From NCBI GenBank assembly GCA_037833965.1, contig AP031356.1, forward strand, positions 8,888,501 to 8,952,500: a stretch of DNA of 64,000 nt. The letters run 5' to 3'. A program made the position numbers and the translations under genes. Below are positions 41,580 to 52,747 of this stretch, piece by piece. The stretch comes from Marchantia polymorpha subsp. ruderalis. Lineage: Eukaryota; Streptophyta; Marchantiopsida; Marchantiales; Marchantiaceae. Positions within the stretch are counted from its first letter, which is position 1. Each line of letters starts with the position of its first letter. The notes under the pieces are model-generated. The model had not been told where the DNA came from, searched no databases, and worked only from the letters and a program-made list of their open reading frames with translations.

Positions 41580-44414
41580 ACCGTGGGACTGGGAAGGAGT
41601 GAGACGAGTCACACCGAGGGCATTGTCGACCCTAGTGACTGTCACGAAGTACAACTCAGTCCCGACAAGTGCTTGAAGGTATCAAGCGCAGTGAGAGGAG
41701 ACGAGCTAAGGAAAGTACAGGCATTCCTTAGCCATTATGTCGACGTCTTCGCCTGGAGGATCGAAGACATGAAGGGGATACCTGCACGGTATGGGGAACA
41801 CCGTATCGATTTACTGGACGACTCAGTACCCATACGACAGCGCCAGTATCGCCTCAACCCAAAATACTCCTTGCTAGTTAAAGAGGAGATAGATAAGTAC
41901 TTGAGCGCTGGTATTATTTACCCTGTGCTCAGCAGTGAGTGGGTGTCGCCGATTGTTATCGTACCCAAGAAGTTGACGGGTAAGATACGAGTGTGTCAAG
42001 ATTTCCGGAAGTTGAATGCAGCAACACGCAAGGATCATCACCCGTTACCATTCACGGATGCCATTCTAGACCATGTCGCAGGACATGAATGTTATAGCTT
42101 CCTGGATGGGTTCTCAGGTTACAATCAGGTGTCTATCCGTGAACAGGACAAGGATAAAACTACGTTCACAACCGACTGGGGAACTTACGCATACCACAAG
42201 ATGCCCTTCGGTCTGTGCAACGCGCCTGCCACCTTTCAACGGATGATGACCAATATCTTTCAGGAACAACTGAGGAAGTTCCTGGAAATATTCATAGATG
42301 ACTTCTGTGTCTTTGGGAAGCGGTCTGAACACCTAAGTCACTTGAAGCAGACCTTCGATAAATGTAGAGAGAGCAGTTTATCACTGCATCCCGAGAAGTG
42401 CTTTTTCTTTATGACTAGTGGGATCTTGTTGGGTCATCGGGTCTCGGCAGACGGCATTGCGGTGGACGTCGAGAAGGTCAAGGTTATACTCGAGCTTGAG
42501 CCACCCACGAATCTAAGAGAGCTGCGAGCATTCCTGGGTCATGTGGGCTACTACCGAAGATTCATACACCTGTATGCAATACTGGCGGCGGACTTGACCA
42601 AGTTGTTGAAGAAGGACGAGCCTTATGCTTGGGGTGCGAACCAGCAGTCAGCATTTGAGACTCTTAAAGCGAAACTCACGACTGCTCCCGTACTAAGGAG
42701 TCCAGACTGGAATCGACCATTCCATGTTTACGTTGACACATCGGCATTCGCCATCGGTGTAGTACTGAGTCAAAAGGATGACAACAAAAAGGACTACCCG
42801 ATCTACTTCGCGAGCCGACAGCTGTCTCTAGCAGAGCGGAAGTACACCACGACGGAGAGAGAAGCGTTGGGGATGGTGTACTCCTGTAAAAAGTTCCGTC
42901 ACTACCTAATCTGCTACGAGTTTGTGTTCCATGTGGACCACTACGCATTGCAACACCTAGTCAAGAAAGCCGACCTATCCGGTCGGATCGCCAGGTGGGT
43001 GTTGTTACTACAAGAGTTCACCTACACAGTCCAGACCAGGAAAGGGGTGCACCACGAAAATGCGGATTACTTGTCCCGATTATGGACCCAGCCGACAGAG
43101 GAGGAATTGGTGGACGATTTTCCAGATGAAGAGTTATTTCAGTTGTCTGCAGGACACGAGTCCCGCTATGCCGACCTGTATCGATATCTGCTAACCCTCC
43201 AGTGTCCCGAAGGCATGGATTTGGAACAGCGAACTGTCTTTATTCATAAGGCAGGCCCGTACCAACTCCAGCAGGGGGTTTTGTTCAAGAAGATGGCAGA
43301 TGAGCGCTTATGCAGATGCCTGGAGGAATCAGAGGTACCAAGAATAGTGAGTGCGATGCATACAGAGGAGGCGGGTGGACACTATGCCACCAGGAACACG
43401 GTCACAAAGATCCTAAATGCGGGGTATTGGTGGCCGACCATGTTTAAGGATGTTCTCGATTACATCCGCAAGTGCGACAGTTGCCAGAGGACGGGGAGAC
43501 CGACGCCTACAACACGCTGGCCCCTGACTCCCATCATGCCTCTAGCACCTTTCGAAAAGTGGGGTATTGACTTTGTAGGGCCGATACAACCAGTGACTAG
43601 AAGTACACGAAGGCGCTACATTCTGGTAGCAACGGACTACGCCACCAAAATGGTAGAGGCCAGGGCCACCAGAAGGGATGATGCTGCCACAGTGGCAGCA
43701 TTCTTGTTTGAGTCGATCATCACACGCTACGGATGTCCCTTAGAGCTAGTCAGCGACCGGGGCACGCATTTTCTGAATCAGATCATCGAAGATCTGACAC
43801 GGTATTTCCACATCAAGCACCGGAAGACTACTCCATACAATCCCAAGGCAAATGGACTGACGGAGAAGTCCAATGGTCTGCTGTGTAAAATACTACTCAA
43901 GGTCACGGTGAATCACGCTCACGACTGGGATACGAAGCTAGCAGCCGCTCTATGGGCGTACCGCACAGCTGAGAAGATCACGACCAAACAGACACCATAC
44001 TTTCTGGTGTATGGGCAACACCCGATCCTCCCGATCGAATTTGAAGTACCCACCCAACGAACGTTGGATTTGCAGAGGATGGGCGCAGAGGAGAGTCAGC
44101 TCTACAGGTTACAGGAGGTCACGCTGCTGGATGAGAGGAGACGAGACGCCGAAGATCGCACCAGGAAAATCCAGCTCCGCCGAAAGGAGAGATACGATAA
44201 AAAGATCAAACCGGTACTACTGCAGGCGGGTGATTTGGCATTGCTCTACGACAGCAGGCATGCCAGATTCCCAGGCAAACTGCACCTAAGATGGATGGGA
44301 CCTTACAGGGTTGTCGAAGTCTTCCCGAATGGATCCATCCAACTTGCGGACCTGGCCGGCGATTTGTTAGGCACCCGAGTGAACGGGTGGCGGTTGAAGA
44401 AATACCACATGTGA
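41574..44414 (+). CDS. pol: Pol of element C: reverse transcriptase, RNase H, integrase
   Basis: The frame is open along its whole 946 codons, with only scattered substitutions from the element A copy. It has the RT motifs SFLDGFSG, PFGLCNAPATFQ and FIDDFCVFG, the RNase H motifs HVYVDTSAF and ADYLSRL, and the integrase H-H-C-C finger. The Cys-Asp-Ser-Cys spacing here has Asp where element A has Asn. The DDE residues in GIDFVGP, VSDRGTHF and LTEKSN, and the GPY motif, are all kept. It depends on readthrough of the upstream UAG and has no own ATG near the start. Proteins are probably functional in sequence, but the element lacks its promoter and Gag. Confidence 0.92.
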   Translation, partial: QLTVGLGRSETSHTEGIVDPSDCHEVQLSPDKCLKVSSAVRGDELRKVQAFLSHYVDVFAWRIEDMKGIPARYGEHRIDLLDDSVPIRQRQYRLNPKYSLLVKEEIDKYLSAGIIYPVLSSEWVSPIVIVPKKLTGKIRVCQDFRKLNAATRKDHHPLPFTDAILDHVAGHECYSFLDGFSGYNQVSIREQDKDKTTFTTDWGTYAYHKMPFGLCNAPATFQRMMTNIFQEQLRKFLEIFIDDFCVFGKRSEHLSHLKQTFDKCRESSLSLHPEKCFFFMTSGILLGHRVSADGIAVDVEKVKVILELEPPTNLRELRAFLGHVGYYRRFIHLYAILAADLTKLLKKDEPYAWGANQQSAFETLKAKLTTAPVLRSPDWNRPFHVYVDTSAFAIGVVLSQKDDNKKDYPIYFASRQLSLAERKYTTTEREALGMVYSCKKFRHYLICYEFVFHVDHYALQHLVKKADLSGRIARWVLLLQEFTYTVQTRKGVHHENADYLSRLWTQPTEEELVDDFPDEELFQLSAGHESRYADLYRYLLTLQCPEGMDLEQRTVFIHKAGPYQLQQGVLFKKMADERLCRCLEESEVPRIVSAMHTEEAGGHYATRNTVTKILNAGYWWPTMFKDVLDYIRKCDSCQRTGRPTPTTRWPLTPIMPLAPFEKWGIDFVGPIQPVTRSTRRRYILVATDYATKMVEARATRRDDAATVAAFLFESIITRYGCPLELVSDRGTHFLNQIIEDLTRYFHIKHRKTTPYNPKANGLTEKSNGLLCKILLKVTVNHAHDWDTKLAAALWAYRTAEKITTKQTPYFLVYGQHPILPIEFEVPTQRTLDLQRMGAEESQLYRLQEVTLLDERRRDAEDRTRKIQLRRKERYDKKIKPVLLQAGDLALLYDSRHARFPGKLHLRWMGPYRVVEVFPNGSIQLADLAGDLLGTRVNGWRLKKYHM

Positions 44415-44438
44415 GTGTTCGCGTGGGCGCTCACAATT

Positions 44439-44451
44439 GAGGAGGGGGGCA
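44439..44451 (+). promoter_or_regulatory. Polypurine tract of element C
   Basis: GAGGAGGGGGGCA directly precedes the 3' LTR start at 44452. Confidence 0.85.
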
Positions 44452-45694
44452 TGTGGTACCCCACTTTTGGCAATTTTGAGGAAATTAAAACATTTTTGGA
44501 AAACTGTACCCTGGCAGCATTGTAAATAGCCTTCGGTACATCAAAACAGAGTGAATCCGGAAGATCGCAGGGATTCTCGAGAGATCTTGTAGAATCTGGG
44601 ATTTGGGGTGCAGCAGTAAGGACAGGCACCACCCTCCCTGCGAGCTCTGCAGTTAGGATCTCTACGGCGCAAGGCGCAGAACCCGCCTTCGGAGGTTGCG
44701 TCCGCGGCTGTAGGGAAACCCCCCGTAATTAGGTCAACCCTCGGGCGCCTTGACCAAGTTAGGGTCCCGTTGGAAAGAGCTCGACGCACTGATTTCAACG
44801 AGCCCAAGAACGCTTGGAACGGATGAGGACTTAGGGAGTTATCGCTATTGGAAGAAACGGAGGCGGTCGCCTACGGCGGAAAGAGTTCGCCACCGGCGCG
44901 AATTCCGCCTACGCGGAAGGGGGAATCAAGTTTTGTCCTATGCGCGGACGAGGGCGTTCGCCTGTGCACAGGCGAAGTAGGGTTAGGGGAGGCGCGAAGT
45001 CCGCCTACGCACAGGCGCTCGCCTGTGCACAGGCGCTTCAGCGTCGGCGGAAAATCCGCCTTGGGCCCTAGAAATGCGCCTTGTGAGGTAGAAGTGTACG
45101 GCGCCTTCCGCGCCAGCGCGGCGCCGCGTACGTCGGAAGAGCCGCCAGAGTAATCAAATCGGTACGGACCATGCGGACGGGAAGGGTGGATGCGCTCTTG
45201 GACGGACGGAGTTGCGGCGGCGGAAGCGCCGACGAAGAGACAAGGAACGGACAGACTGGACGGAGACGGCTGACCACGGTCAACGCCTTCCGCGCCAGCG
45301 CGACGTAGCGCACGGAATTCGCCTGCGCACAGGCGAACGCCTGTGCACAGGAGGATGAAGTTCCGTGCCGGCGGAGAATCCGCCGAGGCTCCTGCCTGCG
45401 CACAGGCGGGAGTTGAACTTTTGTCCGACATGCGGACACACGCGTCAAGGCAGAGGGGGATTGGCCGAGGGGCGGTACGAACAAGTGTACCGCGCAAGGC
45501 GGAAAACTCGCCTTCGGCGCTACGCCATCATGTCCGCAGGGTGACACGCTCGCGGAGTTCAAATCCGCCAATTCGAGCGTGAGAGTTTAATCGACGACGG
45601 CGGAGCGTGAAGCCGCGCGTGAGAGCGAAGACCGTTCCAGCGTACAGCCGGCGCGGCCATCAAGTGAGACGTTCTTCACGAGCAAGAGCCGACC

Positions 45695-48600
45695 ATGACC
45701 TTCGACCGGGCGGCGGAGAACGTCCCATTCTTGAATTCGCGATTCCAATCTCTTGTGCGCGCTGCGCGCATCCATCTGCTGGCTGCGGAACATTCTCGAC
45801 GTCGTCGCGCAGGAGATTTCTTGTTGATTGAGGGAGAAGTGAGTGCGCGTGATTTGGAATTGAGGGCGATTAGAGTTTGCCGAGAGAGAAAGAAGCGCGG
45901 GCAGTGCGGAAGTAGAATGAGCGGGCGAGCGAACCCCAGGAACGCAATGACGAGACCGAGCAGATTGCGGATGGTGCCACTTCGCCTACCGCAGAACGGG
46001 CTGCGCGCTTTTGAGGAGCGCTTAATAGCAAGAAAGCTCGATTTCTTGCTATGGGGATGGAATTACATCTGTGCGAATATGGTGCGCGAGTGGCTAGAGC
46101 CACAGGGACCACCCTCGCGCGGATTGCGTCCGCATGTTGACCGGTGGACAGTCCAAGATTGGGCACAGGCGTTGGGAAGATGTGCTGGCATGCCAGGGCA
46201 TCTCCTTTTCGACAGTGAGAGCATCAAGGTGACCAAGCAGGAAGAGGCGCAATTTGTGGAGCTGTTCAAGAACGGGAGGTCTACCAAGAATGGGTACAGG
46301 ACCCGTGATTACAAGGATCGATTTCGCCGGACTTTGTCCGCGGCGCTGATGCAATTACTGCAGCCGCACCGCGCCTGCTACATCACATTGTGGCAGGTCT
46401 CTTTTGTGGAGTGCGTCATCGAGGGAACTCCAATTCACTGGGCGAGCATCCTGCACAGGGTGATGCGACAGCACGCGTTTGAGGAGAAGGGGGGAACTCT
46501 AAACCATCTTTCTCCTTTCCTCATCAATTTTTATCGACAGCGGAATTGTTTGACAGCGGCGGAGCTTGAACATTTTCCGCCATTGTCCATCGACCATCCC
46601 GGGAAGTATGTGCGGGAGAACGAGGTCGACACTGATGCAGAGGAGTCACCGACTTCTACCCCATCAAGACGGAGGGACGAAGGGAGACACACTCCTGCAG
46701 CACGAGTGCCGCGGAAGCGGCGATGGAGGGAAGAGTCTGAAGAGGAGCAGCATCAAGAACCCTCTGCTCCCATTCGACCGCGGCCGCTGTGCGAGCCATA
46801 CAGCCGGCCGAAGCAGAAGGCACGCAGACTGGTGTTACCAGCTGACAGTGCGGACACGGCGACAATTGCGACGGAGATAGGAAGTGCGTCGCCAGAGAGG
46901 CATGAGGAAGCGCGGACGACCGCAGGAGCGACGGGCCACGCTGCAACCTCGACGGGAGAAAGGCCGCCTACGGGCCAAGAGCCTCCGGAGTTACCACGTG
47001 CGATGCGGACAGATGTTCCGTTTGCGCACGGACGAGCCTCCGCGGACGGACGAGCCTCCGCGGACCGGCGAACACAAGTGGACGTGGATCTACGCTTACG
47101 CGTGGGAAGGAGCAGTCCGCCTGTGCACAGGCGCTCACCTGTGCACAGGTCGCCTGTGCACAGGTCGCCTGTGCACAGGACACCTGTGCACAGGACACCT
47201 CCACACGTGCCGCCTGTGCACAGGCAAGAATCACCCCCGTTCCAACGTAGGAAGGGGAAGGAGCCGGCGGAAGAACCGCCTACGAGACACCGGCCCTCGG
47301 GGCCAGACCCTCCGGCGCACCACGCGCCGCAATTTGCGCCTTCGGCGCCAGGGCCTTCGAGCCGAGGAGATACGAGCAGAAAGCGTGCGGAGGCCGCACC
47401 ATCGGCGGGAAGTCCGCTGATAGATGCGCCTTCGGCGGTAGGGCCTATAGGCCAAGGAACATCGGGCGTGCGGCCCCCGGCCATGTCGCCTTCGGCGATA
47501 GATGTCCGCGGCGCTACTCCTGCGGCGGACAAGGCGCCGGCAAATGCGCCTGCGCACGGGCCGGGCACAGCCCCCACGGACCGATCAAGGGAGCAGCAGA
47601 CGGAGGAGCGGAGTGACTGTCCGCGGGATGAAATCTCGATGCGCGATGCGCAATCAAACCCCGCGCAGCCACCTTCCGCTCGATCGCCTTCGGCGGCGGA
47701 CGACGGCGGCAGAGAGGATGCGGTAGACAATCAACAAGCGAGAGACGGGGATGCCGCACGGGTACATTCGCCTTCCGCCTTAGACATTTTGGCGACGAGC
47801 AGCGAGGCTGCAGCCGTACCTTCGCAGGCAGCACACGTCGACGACGTGCAGCCCCACTCGGGGCAGTCGCCGACGCAATCAATGGCGACTGAAATTCTCC
47901 ACTCGGATGATGACGACGGAGGCTCCACGGAAGAAATGTCAGGAGCAGAAGACACCGAGGAGGAGGAGGAGGAAATTGTTGGAGCGCCGGCGGCGGCGCT
48001 CTCTGAGCAGGTGATTCCGTTGCTGCGGTACTTGGATCGCAAGGTCGATAAATACGCCGACCCACTCTAGCCGGGATCTTACATCGAGTTAGTGCGCAGG
48101 CGGACTCGCACTAAAGTCCACACCAGCAAGCTATTAGCTAGAGTGGACCAGGAGTTGAAGGAATTGAAGGAGAAGCATGCGTGCTTGTGGGGTCAGTACA
48201 AGCTTAATCAGAAATTCTACAAGCACTCCGAGAAGATGAAGGATGAGAAACTGGGCGAGCTCACCAAGGAGCAGGGGAAGGTCAAGGAAGCACTCATTTC
48301 TGAGCAGGCCCAGAATCGGATTTTGTCAGAGGAGCTCGTGCGACAGACGCGGTTGTTGGAACAATGTCAGCTCGCACGGCAGGCGGATGAAGAGTTAATC
48401 CGCAGGTTACAGTCAGAGTGTGGCGAATTGAGAGCGCAACGTGCTGAAGCCGAATCGCAATTAGTGATAATTGAAGAGGATCGCAGGAAGGAGGCGGATC
48501 GCACGAAGGTGGAGACGGCGAGGCGAGTCGCCCACTGTCTCAAGGGCTACGCCCACTGGGAAGTGAAGGCGCAGGAGAAACTCACACTGCGTGAGTTTGA

Positions 48601-48862
48601 ATTGCGCGCAGCCGGGTTGTTGTCAGGCGACAGTAGGAGTCGGCGGAAGGTAGCGAAGAAGCTCGATGCCTTTCTGTCGAAGGCACAGGATACCATGTCC
48701 GCCCTCGAAGGGGAGGTGTCCGCGGCGTTGCAGAGGTTGGGACTGCGCAGTCGAGCGGAAGATTGGCAGGGTAGGGAGTTAGTGCGCGGCAGTCGGCCGC
48801 GCAGGAGACGTAGTACAGGTTCCGCGGAGTGTAGTGTAGCGTGGTTCCGTGCAGGCGTGTAG
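45695..48862 (+). pseudogene. LTR-borne coiled-coil protein, family 1, full length with one stop
   Basis: The frame has 1,055 codons plus the stop, from the Met preceding TFDRA, with a single internal TAG at 48068-48070. That stop replaces the Gln of DPLQPGSYIE kept in other copies (CAG to TAG). Approximate layout by residue: basic leader 1-84; conserved domain 85-320; Pro/Arg/Ser-rich region 320-730, with the largest PVHR array here; acidic patch 735-765; VPLLRYLDRK near 780; coiled coil 800-945; conserved C-terminus HWEVKAQEKLTLREFELRAAGL then basic RRRRSTGSAE. The second Met in NAMTRP (45947) aligns with the family-2 start and is an alternative start. Function is unknown. Confidence 0.82.
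47119..47225 (+). repeat. Array of six CCTGTGCACAGG palindromes
   Basis: Perfect 12-bp palindromes occur at 47120, 47138, 47153, 47168, 47183 and 47213, mostly 15 bases apart. They encode the S/T-PVHR repeats of the LTR ORF. Copy number differs between LTR copies (fewer at about 1070-1125, 8357-8430 and 38027-38080), so the array expands and contracts by whole codons. The same palindrome also occurs outside the ORF in the LTR leader. Confidence 0.9.
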
Positions 48863-48898
48863 CGTAGTGCAGTGTAGTGCTAGGTAGGACTTAGAAGG

Positions 48899-48927
48899 TA
48901 TAAAATAGTTCCAGGCGTTTTGCCTGG
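48899..48927 (+). promoter_or_regulatory. LTR TATA box and hairpin
   Basis: TATAAAATA is at 48899-48907 and CCAGGC-GTTTT-GCCTGG at 48911-48927. Confidence 0.72.
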
Positions 48928-51900
48928 GGTTCTTTCCCATCAGAAGTGCAGATCAGGAACCCATTTCCTTTGCGTGTTTGTGTCCTTGAGTTCTGTCACC
49001 ACGCACGAGGAGTTACAACTTAGCGTTCCGCATTTTGTAGCTGAAGGCCTTCGGCCGAATGTTCAGAGCTAGTACATTGGTTAGAGACTTGAGTAGTTCG
49101 GATCTGCACCTGCGGGTGACTGCCGATGCTCAGAGCCAGTGACTAGTTAGATACTTGAACAGTTTCGCCCCTATACCTTCGAGTGTTTCTTTCTGATTGT
49201 ACTTCCTTGGGATTTTTCCCCTGAATGCCAAAGTGAAGTTTTGCTACTTCGTGTAAGCCTTGGTTGTAAATTCAGGTTACGCTGCAGCAGGTGCTTTGAG
49301 GGTAACCCCTGTAGTATTTCTGGGAATGACAAGTGCCTGAGAATTCAAACTCTTCAATAGACTGTTGTTGTGTTACTGGAATGTTTCTCAGTGAGTCCTT
49401 CAGTGCGGACCTGTGTTCTCTGCGCGTTTTGTGAGTTGAGAGTGTTGTTCACCGCGTCTGAGTGACTTCGATCCAAAGTAGGCAGTCCAAACCGGGTTTC
49501 CTACACTAGCAGCAAGCTAGTGGAAGTGTTGTAAAAGCCGGAGTTGGAAGTCACTACCCGCAGCTTCGCAGAGTGTACTCTTGAGAGACTTTCCCCCTGA
49601 AATCTTGAAGTAGAGGTCCTAACGGATCTCTGGGTTGTGTTTCTGTAGTTTCAGGTGTGTGTGTGTGTGTTACGCTGCACTGTGCGACCTCCGAGTGCGC
49701 TCCGAGTGGACACTTGCAGTATTTCTGGGAGTGACAGTCGCCTGAGAATTCAAACTCCTCAATAGTCTGTTAAAACGTGACACTTTGTACCCTGTGTGTT
49801 CCTCTGTCCCTGTGGGTTCGACCTTTCTACCACTATATTGCAGTTTTAGCCTTTAGTGGGTTATTACACATGGTCGGCTCTTGCTCGTGGAGGACGTCTC
49901 ACTTGATGGCCGCGCCGGCTCTACGCTGGAACGGTCTCCGCTCTCACGCGCGGCTTCACGCTCCGCCGTCGCCGATTAAACTCTCACGCTCGAATTGGCG
50001 GATTTGAACTCCGCGAGCGTATTACCCCGCGGACATGGGAGCGCAGCGCCGAAGGCGAGTTTTCCGCCTTGCGCGGTACACTTGTTCGTACCGCCCCTCG
50101 GCCAATCCCCTTCTGCCTTGACGCGTGTGTCCGCATGTCGGACAAAAGTTCAACTCCTGCCTGTGCGCAGGCAGACTCCTCGGCGGATTCTCCGCCGGCG
50201 CGGAACTTCATCCTCCTGTGCACAGGCGCTCGCCTGTGCGCAGGCGAATTCCGTGCGCGGCGTCGCGCTGGCGCGGAAGGCGTTGACCGTGGTCAGCCGT
50301 CTCCGTCCAGTCTGTCCGTTCCTTGTCTCTTCGTCGGCGCTTCCGCCGCCGCACTCCGTCCGTCCCAGAGCGCATCCACCCTTCCCGTCCGCATGGTCCG
50401 TACGGATTTGATTACTCTGGCGGCTCCTTGCCCGTCCGCGGCGCCGCGCTGGCGCGGAAGGCGTCGTACACTTTCTACCTCACAAGGCGCATTTCTAGGG
50501 CCCAAGGCGGATTTTCCGCCGACGCCGAAGCGCCTGTGCACAGGCGAACGCCTGTGCGTAGGCGGACTTCGCGCCTCCCCAAACCCTACTTTGCCTGTGC
50601 ACAGGCGAACTTCCTTCGTCCGCGCATAGGACAAAACTTGATTCCCCCTTCCGCGTAGGCGGAATTCCCGCCGGTGGCGAACTCCTTCTGCCGAAGGCGA
50701 ACGTCTACGTATCTTCTAATAGTGATAACTCCCTAAGTCCTCATCCGTTCCAAGCGTTCTTGGACTCGTTGGAATCAGTGCGTCGAGCTCTTTCCAACGA
50801 GACCCTAACTCAGTCAAGGCGCCCGAGGGTCGACCTAATTATGAAGGATTTCCCTACCGCCGCGGACGCAACCTCCGAAGGCGGGTTTTGCGCCTTGCGT
50901 CGCAGGGATCCTAACTGCAGAGCTCGCAGGGAGGGTGGTGCCTGTCCTTACTGCTGCACCCCAAATCCTAGATTCTACAAGATCCCTCGAGAATCCCCGC
51001 GATCTTCCGGATTCACTCCGTTTTGATGTACCGAAGGCTATTTACAATGCTGCCAGGGTACAGTTTTCCAAAAATGTTTTAATTTCCTCAAAATTGCCAA
51101 AAGTGGGGTACCATAGCAGCCGGCTATACGGCCTAACGGTTCGCCCTTTGCATGCGCGAATTCACGTCTCCGCACTGCGCGCATTCGCATGCGTGAATGT
51201 TGTATTCTCCCGCCGCCGCCGTCTTCCGGACTCGAGTCCGCCGCAGGGTATACGTCGGCTATGTTGTCTTTCCCTAACCCGGCCATCACCGGAGGCGTGT
51301 CGCCGCTGGCGTGTTCCTTATCCATCGGCGCCTTGCTGGAGGCGCACATCCAGTCGGCGCAAATTATGCCGGCGCGTATTCGTACCGCTTATTTTGTCCT
51401 TTATGCCTCGTCCATTGCTGACGGCGCATATCCCGCCGGCGCAAATCATGCCAGCGCAAATCATGCCAGCGCAGCCGGCCATCAGCGCCACGTCGGAGGC
51501 GTACATCCGACCGGCGCTTTCCTTCCATGAGCAGCCGCCAAAGGCGCTTCCGACTCTGAGTTGGTTTCCTCCCATGCGCGCGCGATTCCGCCGAAGGCGC
51601 ATCGCCGAGGGCGTACGGGAGTCCTTTCCGGCTGTGAACCCTAACGCGAACGGCGCATGTCCGGCTACGAGTTTTGCGACGCTCATAACTTCTTCGTCCC
51701 TGATCCATCTCCGACGTTCTTGGGCTCGTTAGAACGAGCGTCCCGAGCTCTTTCTAATGCAACTTCAACCAACTGGATCTACCGTGTATTCCGATCGTTA
51801 TGAAGGTTTTCCCTTTAGGCGCTAGCGGCGCATCGCCGAAGGCGCACTCATGGTCGGAAGCCTTCAGAGTTCCGGGCCGTTCTTCTGACGTCTTTAGCAA

Positions 51901-52747
51901 AACCTCCTCCTTAAACGCTGGAAGCGCGTGAGTAGAGACACCTCAGAAAAGGAGCTTCTGTCGAAGGCGCCGAAGACATTGGCGTTGGTACATCCGACTA
52001 CGCGATTCTTCGTGACCTCGTGACGATCTCATCAATCCACTCTATTTAACGTACCCTTTTCTAACTACAAACACTGCTTCGGTACTAGTTTTCTAAAATT
52101 GTTTAAATTCTGCAAAAAAACAAAAAGTGTGTTACCACAGGTAGAAATTGTACGGCGCCTGCCGCGCCAGCGCAACAGCGCGGACGGGCGAGGAACCGCC
52201 GGAGTAGTAAAATCCGTACGGACCGTACGGACTGTACGAACGGAACGGATGGATGCGCCTTCGGTCGGACGGAGTTGCGGCGGCGAGAGCGCCGACGGAG
52301 AGACGAGAACGGGACGGAGCCTGTTGACCGCGGTCAACGCCTTCCGCGACAGCGCAGCAGCGCGGACGGAATTTGCCTACGCGCAGGCGAGCGCCTACAC
52401 ACAGGCGGGTGAAGTTCCACGCCGGCGGAGATTCCGCCGGGGATTCCGCCTACGCACAGGCGGGAGTTTAACTTTTGTCCGATGCGCGGACGATCGCCTT
52501 CGGCAGAGGGGGATTGGCCGAGGAGCGGTACGAACGAGTGTACCGCGCAAGGCGAGAAATCCGCCCTCGGCGCTGCGCACCCATGTCCGCGGCGTAGTAC
52601 GCTCGCGGAGTTCAAATTCGCCAATTCGAGCGTGTGAGTTAAATCAGCGTCGGGGGAGCGTGAAGCCCCGCGTGAGAGCGGAGACCGTTTTAGCGTAGAG
52701 CCGGCGCGGCCATCAAGTGATTCGACCCTCACGACCAAGAGCCGACC

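Larger units (their letters stand above)
39503..49868 (+). mobile_element. Element C: family-1 retrotransposon with internal deletion
   Basis: The element runs forward, from TGTGGTACC at 39503 to TTATTACA at 49868, flanked by CATGG (39498-39502, 49869-49873). It is 10.4 kb instead of the roughly 16 kb expected. The first 1,012 bases of the 5' LTR (39503-40514) join gag sequence at about 40557 through about 42 bases of GC-rich filler. The missing part is the rest of the 5' LTR, including promoter, PBS and most of gag. The 3' half, protease through 3' LTR, is complete. It cannot be transcribed from its own 5' LTR as it stands. Confidence 0.92.
44452..49868 (+). mobile_element. Complete family-1 3' LTR of element C
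   Basis: The LTR is 5,417 bp and the longest complete copy in the window. In order it holds a GC-rich palindrome-dense leader (about 1.2 kb), the LTR ORF (45695-48862), TATA box and hairpin (48899-48927), a long R/U5 of about 0.9 kb with GT microsatellite, and the U5 CTGTCCCTGTGGGTTCGACC motif. This copy is the best reference for the family layout. Confidence 0.95.
35475..51115 (-). mobile_element. Solo family-1 LTR, reverse, split at 39502/49869
   Basis: It begins TGTAATAACCCAC at 35475 and ends GGGGTACCATA at 51115, with the terminal CA mutated to TA. The duplication GCAGC flanks it. Its own sequence, 35475-39502 plus 49874-51115, totals about 5.27 kb, which is the full LTR minus a 111-bp deletion in the ORF. 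Element C is inserted inside it with duplication CATGG. Confidence 0.92.
31650..52139 (-). mobile_element. Solo family-2 LTR, reverse, split at 35474/51116
   Basis: The left end TGTAATAACCCACC is at 31650 and the right end GTGTGTTACCACA at 52139, flanked by GGTAG duplications. Its own sequence is 31650-35474 plus 51121-52139, about 4.84 kb, a whole LTR without internal region. It is interrupted by a family-1 LTR with duplication GCAGC (35470-35474, 51116-51120). Confidence 0.92.
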
